From positions 18,979,354 to 19,043,353 of the forward strand of contig NC_019876.2 of assembly GCF_002234675.1 (NCBI RefSeq): a DNA stretch of 64,000 nt. Direction: 5' to 3'. Source of the stretch: Oryzias latipes. Lineage: Eukaryota > Chordata > Actinopteri > Beloniformes > Adrianichthyidae. The notes beneath the pieces were generated by a model. The model was not told where the DNA came from. It saw nothing but the letters and a program-made list of their open reading frames with translations, and searched no databases. Numbering within the stretch: the stretch's first letter is position 1; each line of letters starts with the position of its first letter. Both the position numbers and the translations under genes were made by a program. Below are positions 47,604 through 60,049 of this stretch, one piece after another.

Positions 47604-50241
47604 ATTAAAAAAAACAACCTACAATAACAAAACGACAAATTTTTGAACAAAATGTTATAAATGCCTCTAACTTTGTCTTTGCTCTGCACCTTGTTTTAGC
47701 TTTTTAGTGATTATTTCCTATTCTGCATTCTTGGAAAATAGTAAAAGCTTATTGAAAAGATTCATAATTTAATGTTGTTTTTTGGTCAGCAATTCATTCT
47801 GAACGTTATTAAATGGCAAGGTAGATATTTTAAATCTTTTAAGACAGCCTGCATGCTTAAATTAATGAACTTATCAAAGTATAAGATTAATTCACACAAA
47901 TTTTAGTTTAACAGTGGCACATGGATTAAGATATTTTATGTCAATACAACGAATAGAAGGAGGATATCCATCCATCCATCCATCCATCCATCCATCCATC
48001 CATCCATCCAACTCTTTTGTGCGTTCATAATAAAATGTCACCAATGTAAACGTTTCATGTGATGTGAAGAACAAGGGATGCAGATTTCCAGTGTTCTTTG
48101 CTGTCATCTGGTGGTTGACAAAGTGAAATGCTACCTCTGAAATGCTCCACCATCGCTCTTGCAGAGGTGGACTGAGGTATGGAAAATGAGTGGCTTTTGT
48201 TATCTTCCCATAGCTTGAGAAAGGAAAATTTGCCATTCAAACATTTATTTATCTGAAAAATTAAAAACTAAAAGATTAAAAAAACATTAGATCCATGGCC
48301 TTTATGAAATCAAACTAGCACAGAATAGAAAACACTACCATCATGAACATGGTCAGATAGTAAAATAACTTTTTGAATTATTTGAATAAAAAGAAAAAAT
48401 CCCTGCTTTACCTAATGTGGAAGATAAATTAAGGATGCATTCTATCAGAGTTTTGGCAAAATCCAATCATTTAAAATTTATTTTCTTTATTGATGAACAT
48501 TTACAAAATCTAATATTTTCTATGTTATAAATGATACGGCCCACCAAACATTTCTGACTTTTTCTAAGCAACATTACACACAACATGCCAATTTGTTCAC
48601 CATGGCTAAAAAACAAACAAAGCTGAACCACATTACAAAGAGGTATTTTTGGCAAACATTTTACTGACTCATAATTGCATTTATCTGCTGATGTAGATTT
48701 TGAGCAGATGCATCACAAATCCAAACTACAAATAAAAAAAGTAACTAAATAAATACAGACCATTGAGGTAAAAACTGTTTTTTTATCATAAATATTTGCA
48801 AGTAAATATAGAAATTATGGTGCAGTAAAAATATTTTGAGACACATTTTTTTCAAAGTAACTGAAGTTAAGTATAATTTTTTAATTCCCACCTCAGCCCC
48901 CTGTTAAACACTGATGTACCAAGTCTGGAAACATATTGCAATTTTTATTGCGATACTGAGTTACCTGACAAAATACAATCGTACATTGAAAAGAAAGTGT
49001 GACCTTTCATACAGTCATACTCACACACACACATGTGCCCAAACACGACATCCGGAGAACGTTCACATTAAATGAAAAAGCATGCATTAATGTTGAAAAC
49101 ACGTCAGAGCAAACCTCTTTAGCAAAACCAAAACACTAAATGTGTTGAAAATCCATATTTAGGTTTAATATTTACTCAACAAACTGAACAATTAAAGGCT
49201 GTTTTTTAATACACAATCTGATATTACGTAATGACACCGTTTGGAACAGTCAGTTGATCGTGATGACTTGCAGCAGTAGTCACCAGAAGCTGGTGACATG
49301 GACTTTTACATTCAACCAGTCTCTTCTTATATGTCAGACAGTCGTCTCAGGACCGCTTGGTCAAGAATAACAACAGAACTTAAAAGGGGGAAATGAAAAC
49401 ATAGATCAAGTGTGATTTCTAAATGGTTTAGCTCATATAAAAGGGAAATAAACATTTGCAAGTTAGTAAATCTGTTGTAAGATGCACTATGGGAGGAATG
49501 ATGGGATTAGTCCTCAATCTCCCACTTTTATTTTTATTTTCCTTACAGCCAAAACCACTTTTTATGCAGGGAAGCTGCATCATTTCTGATTTAAAGCCCA
49601 CTGGAAACAATTTTTTTGAGCAAGTGAATGGCTGTTTTCCCACAAATTAGCTTTGTCTTTGACATTTCCGTCACTTTGGTATGGAGTCTTGGTCTTCGAT
49701 TTAATAATTCTCACCCTTTATCTTTATTCCAGCATATACTTAAATATAATCAAAACATTATAGATTTTGCCCAGAACTACACTGTGAAAGGGTTACATCA
49801 CCACGTGGACAATTTGCCTTTGTGTGTCTGCATACAGGAAGTGATTTTGTTTCCAGGCAACAGTAGCCTCACAATATTTGTCTTTGGGTTTCAGCCTCCT
49901 TATGATTCAATGATGTCATCCTTTCTTGGTGTAACTCTGGGTTTTCAAAATACAGTCAAATCCACTTATTACACTTTTTTCCATGTCACAAACAGCACAC
50001 TCCTTTACACTATCAGCCACACTGAGTGGGTACAACTTTTGGCAACAGTCTCTGTGTGGGTCATGCCCTCACGTCAGTCCCTTTAAGTAAAAGGTCGCCA
50101 TTTAGAGTCTTTCTGTAGAAGAACTGTGGTTCTGCACGACGAGTCTCAATTCACGATGAAAAACAACTTAAAATTGGGAGAAAGAGACAGAAAAAAAGCA
50201 ACCATCTATCTCCTCCTCCCTCTTGCCTCCATGCCTCCCAC
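47604..50241. other. Convergent intergenic region between actr2 and the rin1-like exon
   Basis: Holds the 3' UTRs of two converging genes. The actr2 poly(A) site is not certain (ATTAAA at about 47809, AATAAA at 48029-48034). No other gene was recognised. The rin1-like 3' UTR would run leftwards from 50241. Confidence 0.4.
47967..48010 (+). repeat. (ATCC)n microsatellite
   Basis: About eleven perfect 4-bp units. Confidence 0.95.
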
Positions 50242-50565
50242 TCACTCCTCACACACCGACTCGCTCAGGTCCACAGCGCCACCTCTGGTGAGCCGCCGCA
50301 TCTTGCTGAAGTCGTGATCGGTCCTCAGGTAGGAGAGTGAGGGGCCCCCCTCACTGTGGCTGGCCAGGTCCTGGGGTTGGGCCTGAGGCGGCAAGGCCCT
50401 CATCTCGCCTCCGCTCCGCCAGTACAGAGTGTATTGCTGTGGGTCTGACACTCCGAATGTGGAGGCACAGAGCTGCGCCAGCGCCTGGCAGGTCTCCCCG
50501 GCTCTCCACTGCAACGTCCGCACAGCACTCCGCTCCCCGTCCTGGAACAGTATCCGAACGCACCT
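50242..50565 (-). CDS. rin1: Last exon of a Ras and Rab interactor (RIN-family) gene, RA domain
   Basis: RIN proteins bind active Ras through a C-terminal Ras-association (RA) domain and activate Rab5 through a VPS9 domain in endocytosis. On the minus strand an acceptor (gctccag) precedes AGG at 50565, and the frame reads 107 residues to TGA at 50244-50242. It has an RA/ubiquitin-like pattern: CVRILFQDGERSAVRTLQW (beta hairpin), ETCQALAQLCASTFGV (helix), DPQQYTLYWRSGG (strand), then LSYLRTDHDF and the tail SVCEE. In human, RIN1 lies next to B4GAT1, which supports rin1 over rin2 or rin3. No VPS9 or SH2 exon occurs to the right in this window, so the preceding intron must exceed 13 kb. Another RA protein is possible. 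Confidence 0.62.
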   Translation of the reverse strand, partial: RCVRILFQDGERSAVRTLQWRAGETCQALAQLCASTFGVSDPQQYTLYWRSGGEMRALPPQAQPQDLASHSEGGPSLSYLRTDHDFSKMRRLTRGGAVDLSESVCEE

Positions 50566-52579
50566 CTGGAGCGAGTAGGGGAGGGAAGGAAAGGAGGCGG
50601 AAAGGAGATGCATAGGAAAACAAAGTGAATATATGCTGTTTTAATGCAAAACCAGAGGTCAAGAGGCTTACCACGAGAGGGCAAAAGAGGGGGAGGAGAG
50701 GGATGGAGCCAGAAGAGGAGTAATAAGTGTGGAAGCACACAGGCTGGTGATCTACGATAATCAGGCAAAAAATGATGCTCGGGAAAGAAAATGCTTCTAA
50801 AACAAAGGTTCTGCTTCCCACACACAGGCAGCCGGGTCATTACTCTTTAAATAAAAATCATTTCCATGCAAATGCTCTTTTCTCTACAAAAGCCTTTTTG
50901 CCCACACAGCCAACAATATTCCTGTCAAATCTCTAACTCACTCATTTTTCATCCAAAGTTTTTCTGTTCTTAATCAATTTTTTTTACTCTAAAAAACAAA
51001 AATCTCTCAACAAACACTTTGGGTGTTACATAATATCAGGTTCACCTACACCTACAGACACGTTCATATAGGCTGTTTCAGCACTCTCATTGAATACATA
51101 CTGGACGTCACCTCTTCAGCAAATATCAATTCTGGAAAAACTACAGAAAAGCTTCTGCTGAGGCAAGCAAACTCTCAGCAGCAACTGCTACAGCTCGCAA
51201 CACACAAACATAAGCGCAGGTAGCCACAGAGACTTAAAAATAAAAGATCAATAATACACAGTAACCACAATCAACAGGTCTGCCATCATCAAAACTCACA
51301 GAGTCACTTAGCTCCTCGTTGTCCGTGTGCATATTGTGTTTTCCTGCTTCAACGGGTAGATGCAGCTCAATAAATTTCATGTTATCTGACCGCCCACCTC
51401 TTCATAGCACTTGGCTCACCGATACCCGCCTGTGTCAGTGGAAAATCTGGCTGCCGGGTGAGTTAGATCGGCTATTTGAAGCCAGTAGAAGCACCACGTG
51501 ATGAGACAGGAACGTGGATGACAATGCCTTCTTCTTTTGGCATCCGCTGAATTGTTAGATTCAGAGCCAGGTGGATGATAATAGAAGAGTGTGGGCAAAA
51601 AAACAAAAACGTAATTGCATGTGTTTGTATTAGTTATAAGCTGATAGCACGGATCAACAGATAATCTTTTAAAATGAGTAAAAAAAATACTTTCAAATAA
51701 ATCTGTGGCATATTTGAATACAAATGTGCAGGTGTCTCGTTTTTTAATTTTTTCAAATTTTTGTATTTTAAAAGTAATATTGCATGTCTGATCACTCAAA
51801 AATTCATGCACTGCCCTAACAGCTGTGGTGATCAACTCTGATTCACATGTGGGCCACTCACTCAGCCCCACCTGTCAGCACCACAGATGTAGGACAATGA
51901 AATGTTACTCAACATGTTCCGCCATCACTATAATTAAACAAAGTCACATTTGACCTTTTCTTGACGGATTATACCTGTGAATCTTTGCCAGTTTTGTCTT
52001 TTTCGGCTTTTCAATAAACACACAATGCCTGTTTTGAGCAACACATATAGAGGGAAACCTCCCTGAAACGTACTTGAGTTATTCATGTCAAAGATTGACT
52101 AAAAGTAAATAAAATGAGAAAAATATCCTTAATAAATCCACAAATGTTTTAGACTCAGAGAGTAAAAGTATTTATGAATATGTGCCAACTATTTCTGAAA
52201 ACCTTGAAATGTTTAAAATAACTTGAACCAATTTAGTAGATTTGTCAGTGGTAACAATTTGGGTAATGGAAAAGAAATTATTTAAAGATGTGTAAAAACA
52301 GAAAATGTGGCAGAAAAAAAGTTAGATGAATACAGACCAATATAAAACATGCACTAGGTCATAAAAATACAAACTACAGTTCCACCGATAGCATAGTAAT
52401 ATGGAGTGGTATTTAAGCAGACAGGTGGGGCTAATGTACAAAGATGAATCCATTTTTAGGTGATTGTAAAAGGTAAAACGAGCACAACTATATGCCTCCT
52501 CAATCAAAAAATGTTGCAGTTTTCTGCACGCCTCCAGTTTAATTCATGCCTCCTTTAACCAACCATGGATTTGGGTCCC
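50566..52579. other. Intron-like or intergenic, no exon seen
   Basis: Would be part of the last intron of the rin1-like gene. AT-rich, without recognised exons or repeat ends. Confidence 0.4.
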
Positions 52580-53675
52580 CTCATTTTTAATTCCACCTTA
52601 GACATTTAGGGCCCCTTGGTGAGAGGGTGCTTTTACATCACTGTAAGCAACCAGGAGATGTCCTCGCAGTGCCCTACCCGCCAATTTTAACTGCACCCTT
52701 TAGAACACACACCCTTTACCCCACAACAATATACACACCAACACCCACACACACATGCACGCACACATCAACAAACACTCACACACCACACAAGGAAGGT
52801 GGGACTTCTGATTTTCTCCCCATCCCTGGCAGGGGGAACTGGGAACGGTGGCACTCTCTCCACGCAGGGAGAGGGATCCCTGAGTTTTTTGGCAAGACCA
52901 TGAGCCAGGGATCATATCACATCTAAGCCTGGGGGTGTCTGTGTCCTTGTGGTGCTAGTTCTGGTCATTGCCCTTAAATGCTGGGCCTCTCCAAAATGAG
53001 CCTGTGGTAAGCCTGGTTGGGCCGCGTTTACAACACTCTTCAGGGACCTCCACTTCTCTTGGGCTTCCTCCTCATGGCTCGTGCCTGGGGTTGGGTTGGG
53101 AAGATGTTTAGAACTCCTGGTTGGTAGCGGCCTGCACCTCAGGGGTTTGGGGTGCCTTCCCGGGGTGGGGCCCCGCTCTGGGCCCCCCGGACGTGGTGGT
53201 GGGGGGGACTATTTAACTGGTTGGGCTGGACCTTGCACTCTCTGCTCTCAGGCGTTGGAAGTCCTGCTGGCCCTGGTCTGGGTGATGGACGTGATTGCCC
53301 TCCGGGTTGATTTCCTCCATCTGCTATACCGTGTGGGTATCGAGGGGTCCTGGCTACCACCGCCTGCTTTGGGGGGCCCTTTTGGTGTGGGGATGACCAG
53401 GCACTCTCCCTCTTTTTTTTTCAATTGTTATATTCCATCTTTCACCTAATCAGAAAATAAACACTCACTCAAGCACAGGTGTCAGCTCACCTTTGCACAA
53501 ATTGTATGCATGTAAATGCTTTACATGTCTGTGTGTTTGTATGCATAGGTATGTGTGTGTGAACTGTAGTTTCATTGTGTACATGCTGACATGTTTGTAT
53601 GTGAAGATTTTTGAAGCCAACAGGCATGTTTGTAACATTTGAGTGTGTCTGTGGTCAGGCCCCACCCCTTTTAGA
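52580..53675. repeat. GC-rich interspersed repeat, copy A
   Basis: Runs from ccttagacatttagggcccc, through ctacccgccaattttaact, a CA-rich block (52710-52790) and a GC-rich middle, to a right part with cactcactcaagcacaggtg and caggccccacccctttt. Copy B at 56764-58096 carries all of these in the opposite orientation. The class is unknown to me. The frames inside reflect composition, not genes. Confidence 0.65.
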
Positions 53676-53761
53676 CCAACATTTCAACAACAGTGTCCTC
53701 TGTTGTATTTTATTTTAGAATAAGACTACTGTTTTTGTCTTCTTGGGTATTTTCCTGAAAT

Positions 53762-55083
53762 TCAAACTTAAAGTTTATTTATTTGTGTGGCGCCTTTCAT
53801 TTCAACTGAAAACACAAAGCGCTTTATATAAAAGCAAATGAAATAGCCATAAAATATTAAAATTAGTGAAAACAAAAAACACAGGACACTCACACAAAAT
53901 TGGCACCCCTCCCTCCACTCACCCAGTTCCCCCAGTATAACCCTCAACAAAAACGTAAGAACTGGAGCTTAAACAGAGCTAAAAGTCTGGCTTGGTACTG
54001 CTTTGCAGAAACGATATAATGGGGATCCATTTATTCCAACCACAGGGGTCAGCCCAAAACAGCAACTCAGGGCTCACTCTATGGCTATTAGACCACAGAG
54101 CGGGACCCCAGACGGCCTAATGAGAACGAGCACCGCAGCAACAGCACCCCCTACAGGTAGGGCCAGTAGTTCCCCAGAACAATGGATCCCCAAGAGGAAA
54201 CACTGGAGTAAGACACAGCATCAGAATATAAAAAAAAATACAATAAAAGTCATGTAAAAGCCAGATTGAAAAAGTGGGTCTGGAGCCACTTCTTACAGTC
54301 TCTGCGGCCTTGAGGCTCTCCGGCAGGTTGTTCCACAGGCGAGGCTGTAATGTTGGAACCAGGTCTCGCGTGTTTTGGTCTTCACTTTAGAGACATCTAC
54401 GAGGTTTTTGTCAGAGGACCGCAGTGTCCGTGAGGGTTCAAATTTTAAAAGCAGATCGGTTAACTAAGAAGGCCAGAGACCATAAGAACATTTATCAACC
54501 GTTAGTAGAATGTTATAAGCAATCCTGAAATGCACACGGAGCCAATGCAGCGATTTTAAAATGGGTGTAATGTGTTCCTGCCCCCTGGTTCTCATCAGAA
54601 CTCGTGCCGCAGAGTTCTGTAATAGTTGTAAGTTTGAAAGAGATTTTTTGGGTAAACCAGAGAGCAGGGGATTACAATAATCTAAACGACTAAAAATAGA
54701 ACCATGCATTAGCACCTCAGTGCTGGCAAGAGAGAGAAATGGGCGGACTCTGGCAACGCTTTTAAGATGATAAAATCCTGTTTTCACAACGTTTTTGATG
54801 TGAGGAATAAAACTCAGCTCAGAGTCAAAAGTACGCCTAGGTTTCTCACTCATTGAGAAGGTTTAAAATTCTTGAGTTTTGGTAAAATCATCTCTCTCTT
54901 GTCTTCAGGACCAATGATTAAAACTTCAGTTTTGTACTGGTTGAGCTGTAATACGTTCTCTGCCATCCACAACTTAATGTCTAAGATACAGTTTAAAAGA
55001 GTGTTAACAGGTTCAAGGTCATCAGGAGACACGGCGATGCAAAGCTGTGTATCATCAACATAGCTGTGAAAGTCAACACTATG
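53762..55083 (-). pseudogene. LINE fragment with 3' UTR (second L2-like family)
   Basis: Minus-strand frames at 55101-54850 (DFHSYVDDTQLCIAVSPDD, with YVDD in place of YADD) and 54853-54464 (DSELSFIPHIKNV, SRLDYCNPLLSGLP, RTRGQEHITPILKSLHWL) give the end of the reverse transcriptase and the C-terminal region, separated by a frameshift. The 3' UTR ends near 53762 with gcgctttgtgttttcag. At 55084 the coding sequence stops at the inverted-repeat element. Confidence 0.78.
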
Positions 55084-55199
55084 AGGTGCCGTGTAGGACA
55101 TAATTCAGAATTAGCATTCACAAACACATATGAAAACTCTCACACACACTAGTGAAATGCTTGTATACATACAACTGAAAATGTATTCATTCACATACA

Positions 55200-55545
55200 C
55201 ATGTGAAATCTCTCACATACACATGTGAAATCTCTCACATACACATGTGAAAATGCTCTCACATACACTATCGAAAACGCTCTCACATACACATGTGAAA
55301 ATCCTCTCACATACACATGTGAAAATGCTCTTACACACACTACTGAAAATGCTCTCACATACACATGTGAAAATGCTCTCACATACACATGTGAAAATGC
55401 TCTCACATACACATGTGAAAATCCTCTCACATACACTACTGAAAATGCTCTCACATACACATGTGAAAATCCTCTCACATACACTACTGAAAAAGCTCTC
55501 ACATACACATGTGAAAATGCTCTCACATACACTACTGAAATTTTC
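55200..55545. repeat. Left arm: tandem 24-bp units
   Basis: About 14 units of two types: ctcacatacacatgtgaaaa plus tgct (or tcct), and the same with actactga in place of acatgtga. Each first-type unit holds the palindrome cacatgtg. Because 24 is a multiple of 3 and no unit carries a stop, several frames stay open across the array; these are not genes. Confidence 0.9.
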
Positions 55546-55625
55546 GACAGAAACGGAAGGCATTTCAGTAGAAACGGAAGTTGGCTGATTATCGCGAGAT
55601 AATCATTCGTCTGAATCATTCGAAA

Positions 55626-56221
55626 ATGGCAGCCGGTTGCGCAAGGAAAACCACCGAAACGTGTAAGTATATTAAAAAATATCCAGTATCTGTTGCAAAA
55701 TATATTTGTAAATACTTAAGATGATGTGTTTAATATGTTATATTCCTAAATCAACAACCTAGATTGTTTTGAAGCTCATCAATTTCAGTAATGCTAAAGC
55801 TAACGCTAACGCGAATTAGCGCCGAAGGCTAAAAACAAACGCTAGATATTACATCAAAAAGCAGTGACTTCTAACCGTAGTCACAAGTTATTAACACATG
55901 CTTTAAATGTGTTCATATATGTAGGGACAGACGAGGATGAGGAAAATCCGATCCATTTGCGTATGGAGAAAGATAGCCTGTTTGTTTTCAAGCTAGCTCG
56001 TGCCAGATGGGTAGAGACACATGATCAGATTTGACTTCATTCTAATAAACGGTTAATCGTTGTCGTACTGGGTTAAAGGTTTATGTTAAAGACCCAGAAG
56101 AGAGAGGAGGAAAGGGCTAGAAGGGAGGAACAGCGACAGGAGAGTCTGTTAAGTTTACTTGAGTTGAAATTATTGTTCTAAAATGTAATGCAGCCATTGT
56201 TTTTCCAATTTGTTTAATAAA
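55626..56221 (+). pseudogene. Myb/SANT-like remnant, spliced, of the Harbinger element
   Basis: ATG 55626 opens a short exon that ends at 55662 before gtaagt. An acceptor (atatgtag) at 55924 restores TGG and reads WTDEDEENPIHLRMEKDSL before a TGA at 56032-56034. A charged coiled-coil-like piece (KREEERARREEQRQE) follows at about 56088-56160 and a poly(A) signal AATAAA at 56216-56221. The W-T-D-E start and charged tail resemble the Myb-like second protein of PIF/Harbinger elements, which helps the transposase enter the nucleus and bind DNA. The domain is too short to be functional. The splice model is inferred. Confidence 0.5.
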
Positions 56222-56763
56222 TGTATGAACAAAAATGAATAATTTACATGTATTATTTAAATCTGAGCTATTTTTAACAATCTCAAAAGGATTTTCATAT
56301 AAATATCAGATGTACATATTTAGAATTTCGTTTTGTATGTTAATATTTATTTTTATACATGTTAACAATAATCCTGGTCTTCTATTTTTTTTTTTTTTTT
56401 TTTTTTTTTTAACTTGTCCTGTCCAACAGCTAGGCAAACAGATGAGAGCTGAGGGCCTCTTGTGTTGGACATATTTTATTTTAACAAGAGGGGTTATTCA
56501 TCTTCAGACAAACCAAAGGTATGTCTGAATAAACCCCTTTTGTAATTGAGGCCAAACTTTATTAATTTCAATCATGTTTGAAAATCTTTGGTTTTGGACC
56601 GGACGGAAAAGGAAAGAGGGGAAGAAGAGAGAGGGACGTTAGAGAGAGGGGGGGGTAGGAGGGTGATAATAGGAGGGGAAGGGGGGTAAGACCATGAAGC
56701 AGCATAGAGCAGACAGGTTTACTGGTTGTTTATCGTTACGGTACGGTTCAAATGTAGTACAGA

Positions 56764-58096
56764 AAGGGCGGGGCCTGTTCACACACACTCAAATATTATC
56801 AACACACCTGCTAGCCGCAAAAATGTCCACATGTCAACATGCACACAAAACAGATAGTGTTCACGAACGCATACCTATGCCTTTAAACCAACTAGTGTGA
56901 AATCTTTCATTCATTCAATCATGCAAACTATTAGTGCAAAGGTGAGCTAACACCTGTGCTCAAGTGAGTGTTTATATTCTTCTAAAATGGATGGTGGAAT
57001 GTGAAAAGAAGGAGGAGGAGCGCCCAGCCACCCCCACACCCAGACCCCCGCCGCAGCAGCAGCGGCAGCCGGAATTCCCCCAACGCCACACGGGAACAGG
57101 CAGGGAACAACCGCCCCCCGGGCGACCAAGACCGCCACCAGGGCCAGGGCCAGCAGGACCGCCGCGAGGCCCCCAGAGCCAGAGAGCAGGGAGGCGCAGA
57201 GGGAAAGAGAGCGCCGCCCCAGCCCAGCCAGGAAAGCAGCCCCCCGCCGCGCCGGAGGAGCCCAACGCAGGGCCCCACCGGAGAGGGACGCCCACAGCCC
57301 CAGACGAGCACCCCACCACCACCCAGGAGTTCCGGGCATCCCCCCGCCCCGACCCCAGGTACGAGCCAGGACCCCCCAAGGGAGACCCGCTCCGCACTCC
57401 AGGCAGCCACCCACCCGGCCCACGGTTGGTTCAGGTAGGAGCAAGGCAGGGGCCCGCCGCCCCCGCCCAGGAGGGGGGAACCCCGGGGAAAAAAGGGCGG
57501 CCCACAAGGGGTGTTATAAATATGGCCCGACCAGGCTCGGCCATGTTGGAAGTTTGGCGGGGCCCAGCGCCCAGGGGCAAGGACCAGGACCCACCCCCCA
57601 GGGACACGAACACCCCCGGCTCAGGTGTAATATGAACCCCCCCACCGCGCGGAGAGAGCACCGCCGGGCCCAGGGAGCCGGCACCCAAGGGACACGGCCG
57701 CCATCGCCAAGGGGCCCGCACCCCCCACCAGGGAAGGGGTAGGGGACAGATGGACCCAGGTCCCACCTTCCTTGTAAAATGTGTGTGTGTGTATGGGTGT
57801 TTGAGAGGGTGTTTGTGTGCATGTGTGTGTGTTTATGTTTGAATGTATATATTGAGGGGGGAGGGGTGTGTGTACTAAAGGGGGTGCAGTTAAAATTGGC
57901 GAGTAGGGCACTAAGGGGACATCTCCTGATTACTCACAGTGATGTCCCCTCACCCTCCACACCAAGGGGCCCTAAATGTCTAAGGTGCGGTTAAAATTGG
58001 CGGGTAGGGTGCCAGGAGGACATCTGCTGCTTGCTTGCAGTGATGTCCAAGCACCCCCCCTACCAAGGACCCTACATGTCTAAGGTGCAAATAAAA
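56764..58096. repeat. GC-rich interspersed repeat, copy B (inverted relative to A)
   Basis: Begins cggggcctgttcacac and carries the ggtgagctaacacctgtgct block at about 56941, a very GC- and purine/pyrimidine-skewed middle (57000-57770), GT-rich sequence (57780-57840) and twice the gcggttaaaattggcgggta / gccctaaatgtctaagg block. It lies between the Myb-like remnant and the transposase. The long frames within (up to 223 codons) arise from lack of AT-rich stops. Confidence 0.65.
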
Positions 58097-58266
58097 CCGA
58101 AAGAGGGGGGGCCCACTCCATACGGCAACCATAGGAGGGGGGCCACTCCCAAGTAGCCCCCCCCCAAGGCGCATCGCAGGCTAGACCCCCCACCCCCTCA
58201 CCCTAATATGAGGTTATATAAGGAAGGGGGTAAGTTGGGGACAGCTGGTAGACTGTCCCCCGGTGG

Positions 58267-59345
58267 TCAAACAGCCGTCCCCCAGCCCACCCCCAGCAAA
58301 GGGGCCAGGGCCACCCAGTCCTGGTCTTCTAGAGTCATGTGTGTCACAGTTGGAGCTGAAAGGAAAGCAAAGATTTGTCCTTGCAGACAGACGTGACTCT
58401 GCTCGTCCTGCATGTTCCTGGTGTTGTCCTGCTGTGGCTCAACATCTGTGGCTAAGCAGTCGCCTTTGCTGATGCACAGAATGTGCAGAATTGAACTGCA
58501 GGCAATGATTTTCATTGCAAAGGTTGGTTTTACTTCCAGTGCCCCCAGAAATATTGCTCTCCTCCTCATCTTTATCATGCCAAATGCTCTCTTCACAACA
58601 GAGCGTGTTCTGGAGTGGTTCTGGTTGTAACTGCCTCAATGGCATTCCTCATGGGTTCCCTGTAGGGTGTCAGCAGCATGATGGGATGTGCAATGCAGGG
58701 ATACCCACCATCACCCAAAAGGATCCTTCAGGTGGGTTTGTTTGATTTACATAAATTGGGCTTTTACGTAGAACCCGTGAATCATGGATTGATCCTGGAT
58801 TCTCAACAAAAATATCTATAAATTTGGCATTAGAGTCACATACAGCATGCATTTTAATGGAATAAAAAAGCTTCCTGTTAAAATAACAAGCTGCATTTTC
58901 TTTTAGGGCCTTTATTCTTATGTGGCAGCCATCAATGCTCCTTGTGACCCTTTGGAAGGAGAAAGACCAAGCGAGCTGCTAAAATCCAGAGGCGACTTAT
59001 GGTAGTTCATTCCCACTGGGAAGCTGGGTGACCCTGCTCATCAGCTGGAGGATGCAGTCTGCCGTCCTGTGGACAACATCGCTCACGGTGGACCGTGTCA
59101 TGTCAAAGACTCTGGCTACCACACTGTAAGATGTGCCACACGCCAGCCAGAAAAGAAACACCAGGACGTCAGTCTCCTGTGACCCCCCAGAGTGTGAGGA
59201 ACCCGAAGCTGATGCTTCAGGACCATCGACCCAGATGCTCGATGGTCCTGCGGGTCAACCGAAAATCCAGTCTTGTGTCGGACTGACCGTCAGCGTAAAG
59301 GGCCAGGACAGACACCTTTGTGTTGGTAAAGCAGTAGAGACGTGG
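58267..59345 (-). pseudogene. PIF/Harbinger transposase, broken
   Basis: DDE-type transposase related to HARBI1. On the minus strand, in order: TDVLVFLFWLACGTSY and VFDMTRSTVSDVVHR (helix-turn-helix region, about 59180-59060); SIDGCHIRIKA with the first Asp codon at 58933-58931; FVENPGSIHDSRVLRKS with the second Asp at 58783-58781; and the C-terminal RAFGMIKMRRRAIFLGALEV (58590-58530). Stops and frameshifts lie between these blocks (for example after SGNELP near 59000 and around 58660), so it is inactive. A possible 5' exon starts at ATG 59913 with a donor at 59752, but has an in-frame stop. Confidence 0.82.
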
Positions 59346-60049
59346 AAGACCCTGGAAAATGCAACATTAATTTTTTCATTGAGGAAATTAAATCACATTT
59401 TTTTAATGTTTCTATTTATTTTGATGTCTTACATTTTAGATTATGAAGTATTTATTAATTCTGGAAAATCTCGTGGTTTTTATTTGGCTGGGTTTTTGGA
59501 TTTTCATTTAAACTTTTAAAAATGAAAGTTTTTGTTTTGTTTTTGTTTAAAACAAGTGATATGGTTTGACTCTGAATAAAAAATTCTAAACTTTGAACTC
59601 ACAAGTGTTTCATGTAATTGGACTACACAACTCACTTGAAAAAGAATGTTAAACTCTTACCCAGCAGACTGTGTAACCTTGAGCATGATTAGTAACAAAG
59701 TTTAAGTTAAAGTTTAAGTTTAACTAAAAAAAAAGCTTTAAGTTTAACTCACAAGTTATTCTGTCTGGTCAGGGCATCCAGAGGAAATCTTCTGAGATGT
59801 CTGCTTGTCCTTGCCGTCCTGTGATGCTGCATATCTGCTCGTTTTCAGTTTGATCTCACGAAAAACGGTTGAATTATTGCCAGGAACACGGACAGATTCA
59901 TTTTCAAAGCCATTTTCAGTAAGGTGTAAGAAAACTACAGAAAAAAATGCCTCCTTGCAAGAGCCCGTAAATCGTTCAGCGGCACAAAAACAAAATAAAT
60001 ATTGGCATGAAAAAATAACTTGGGGGTTTATTTATGAACAAATACATTA

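Noticed and set aside
49225-49440. Possible extra minus-strand exon near 49.3 kb
   Set aside because: A short frame with a weak acceptor reads no recognisable protein and soon hits stops. It is more likely 3' UTR or intergenic sequence.
55191-55619. CRISPR-like regular array at 55.2-55.6 kb
   Set aside because: The units are head-to-tail with no unique spacers, in a vertebrate genome, and mirrored at 60.5-60.7 kb. They are arms of a transposable element.
56947-57822. Long overlapping open frames on both strands (up to 223 codons)
   Set aside because: The region is extremely GC-rich, so stops are rare in all frames. The proteins are low-complexity Pro/Gly/Arg and the region is an interspersed repeat.
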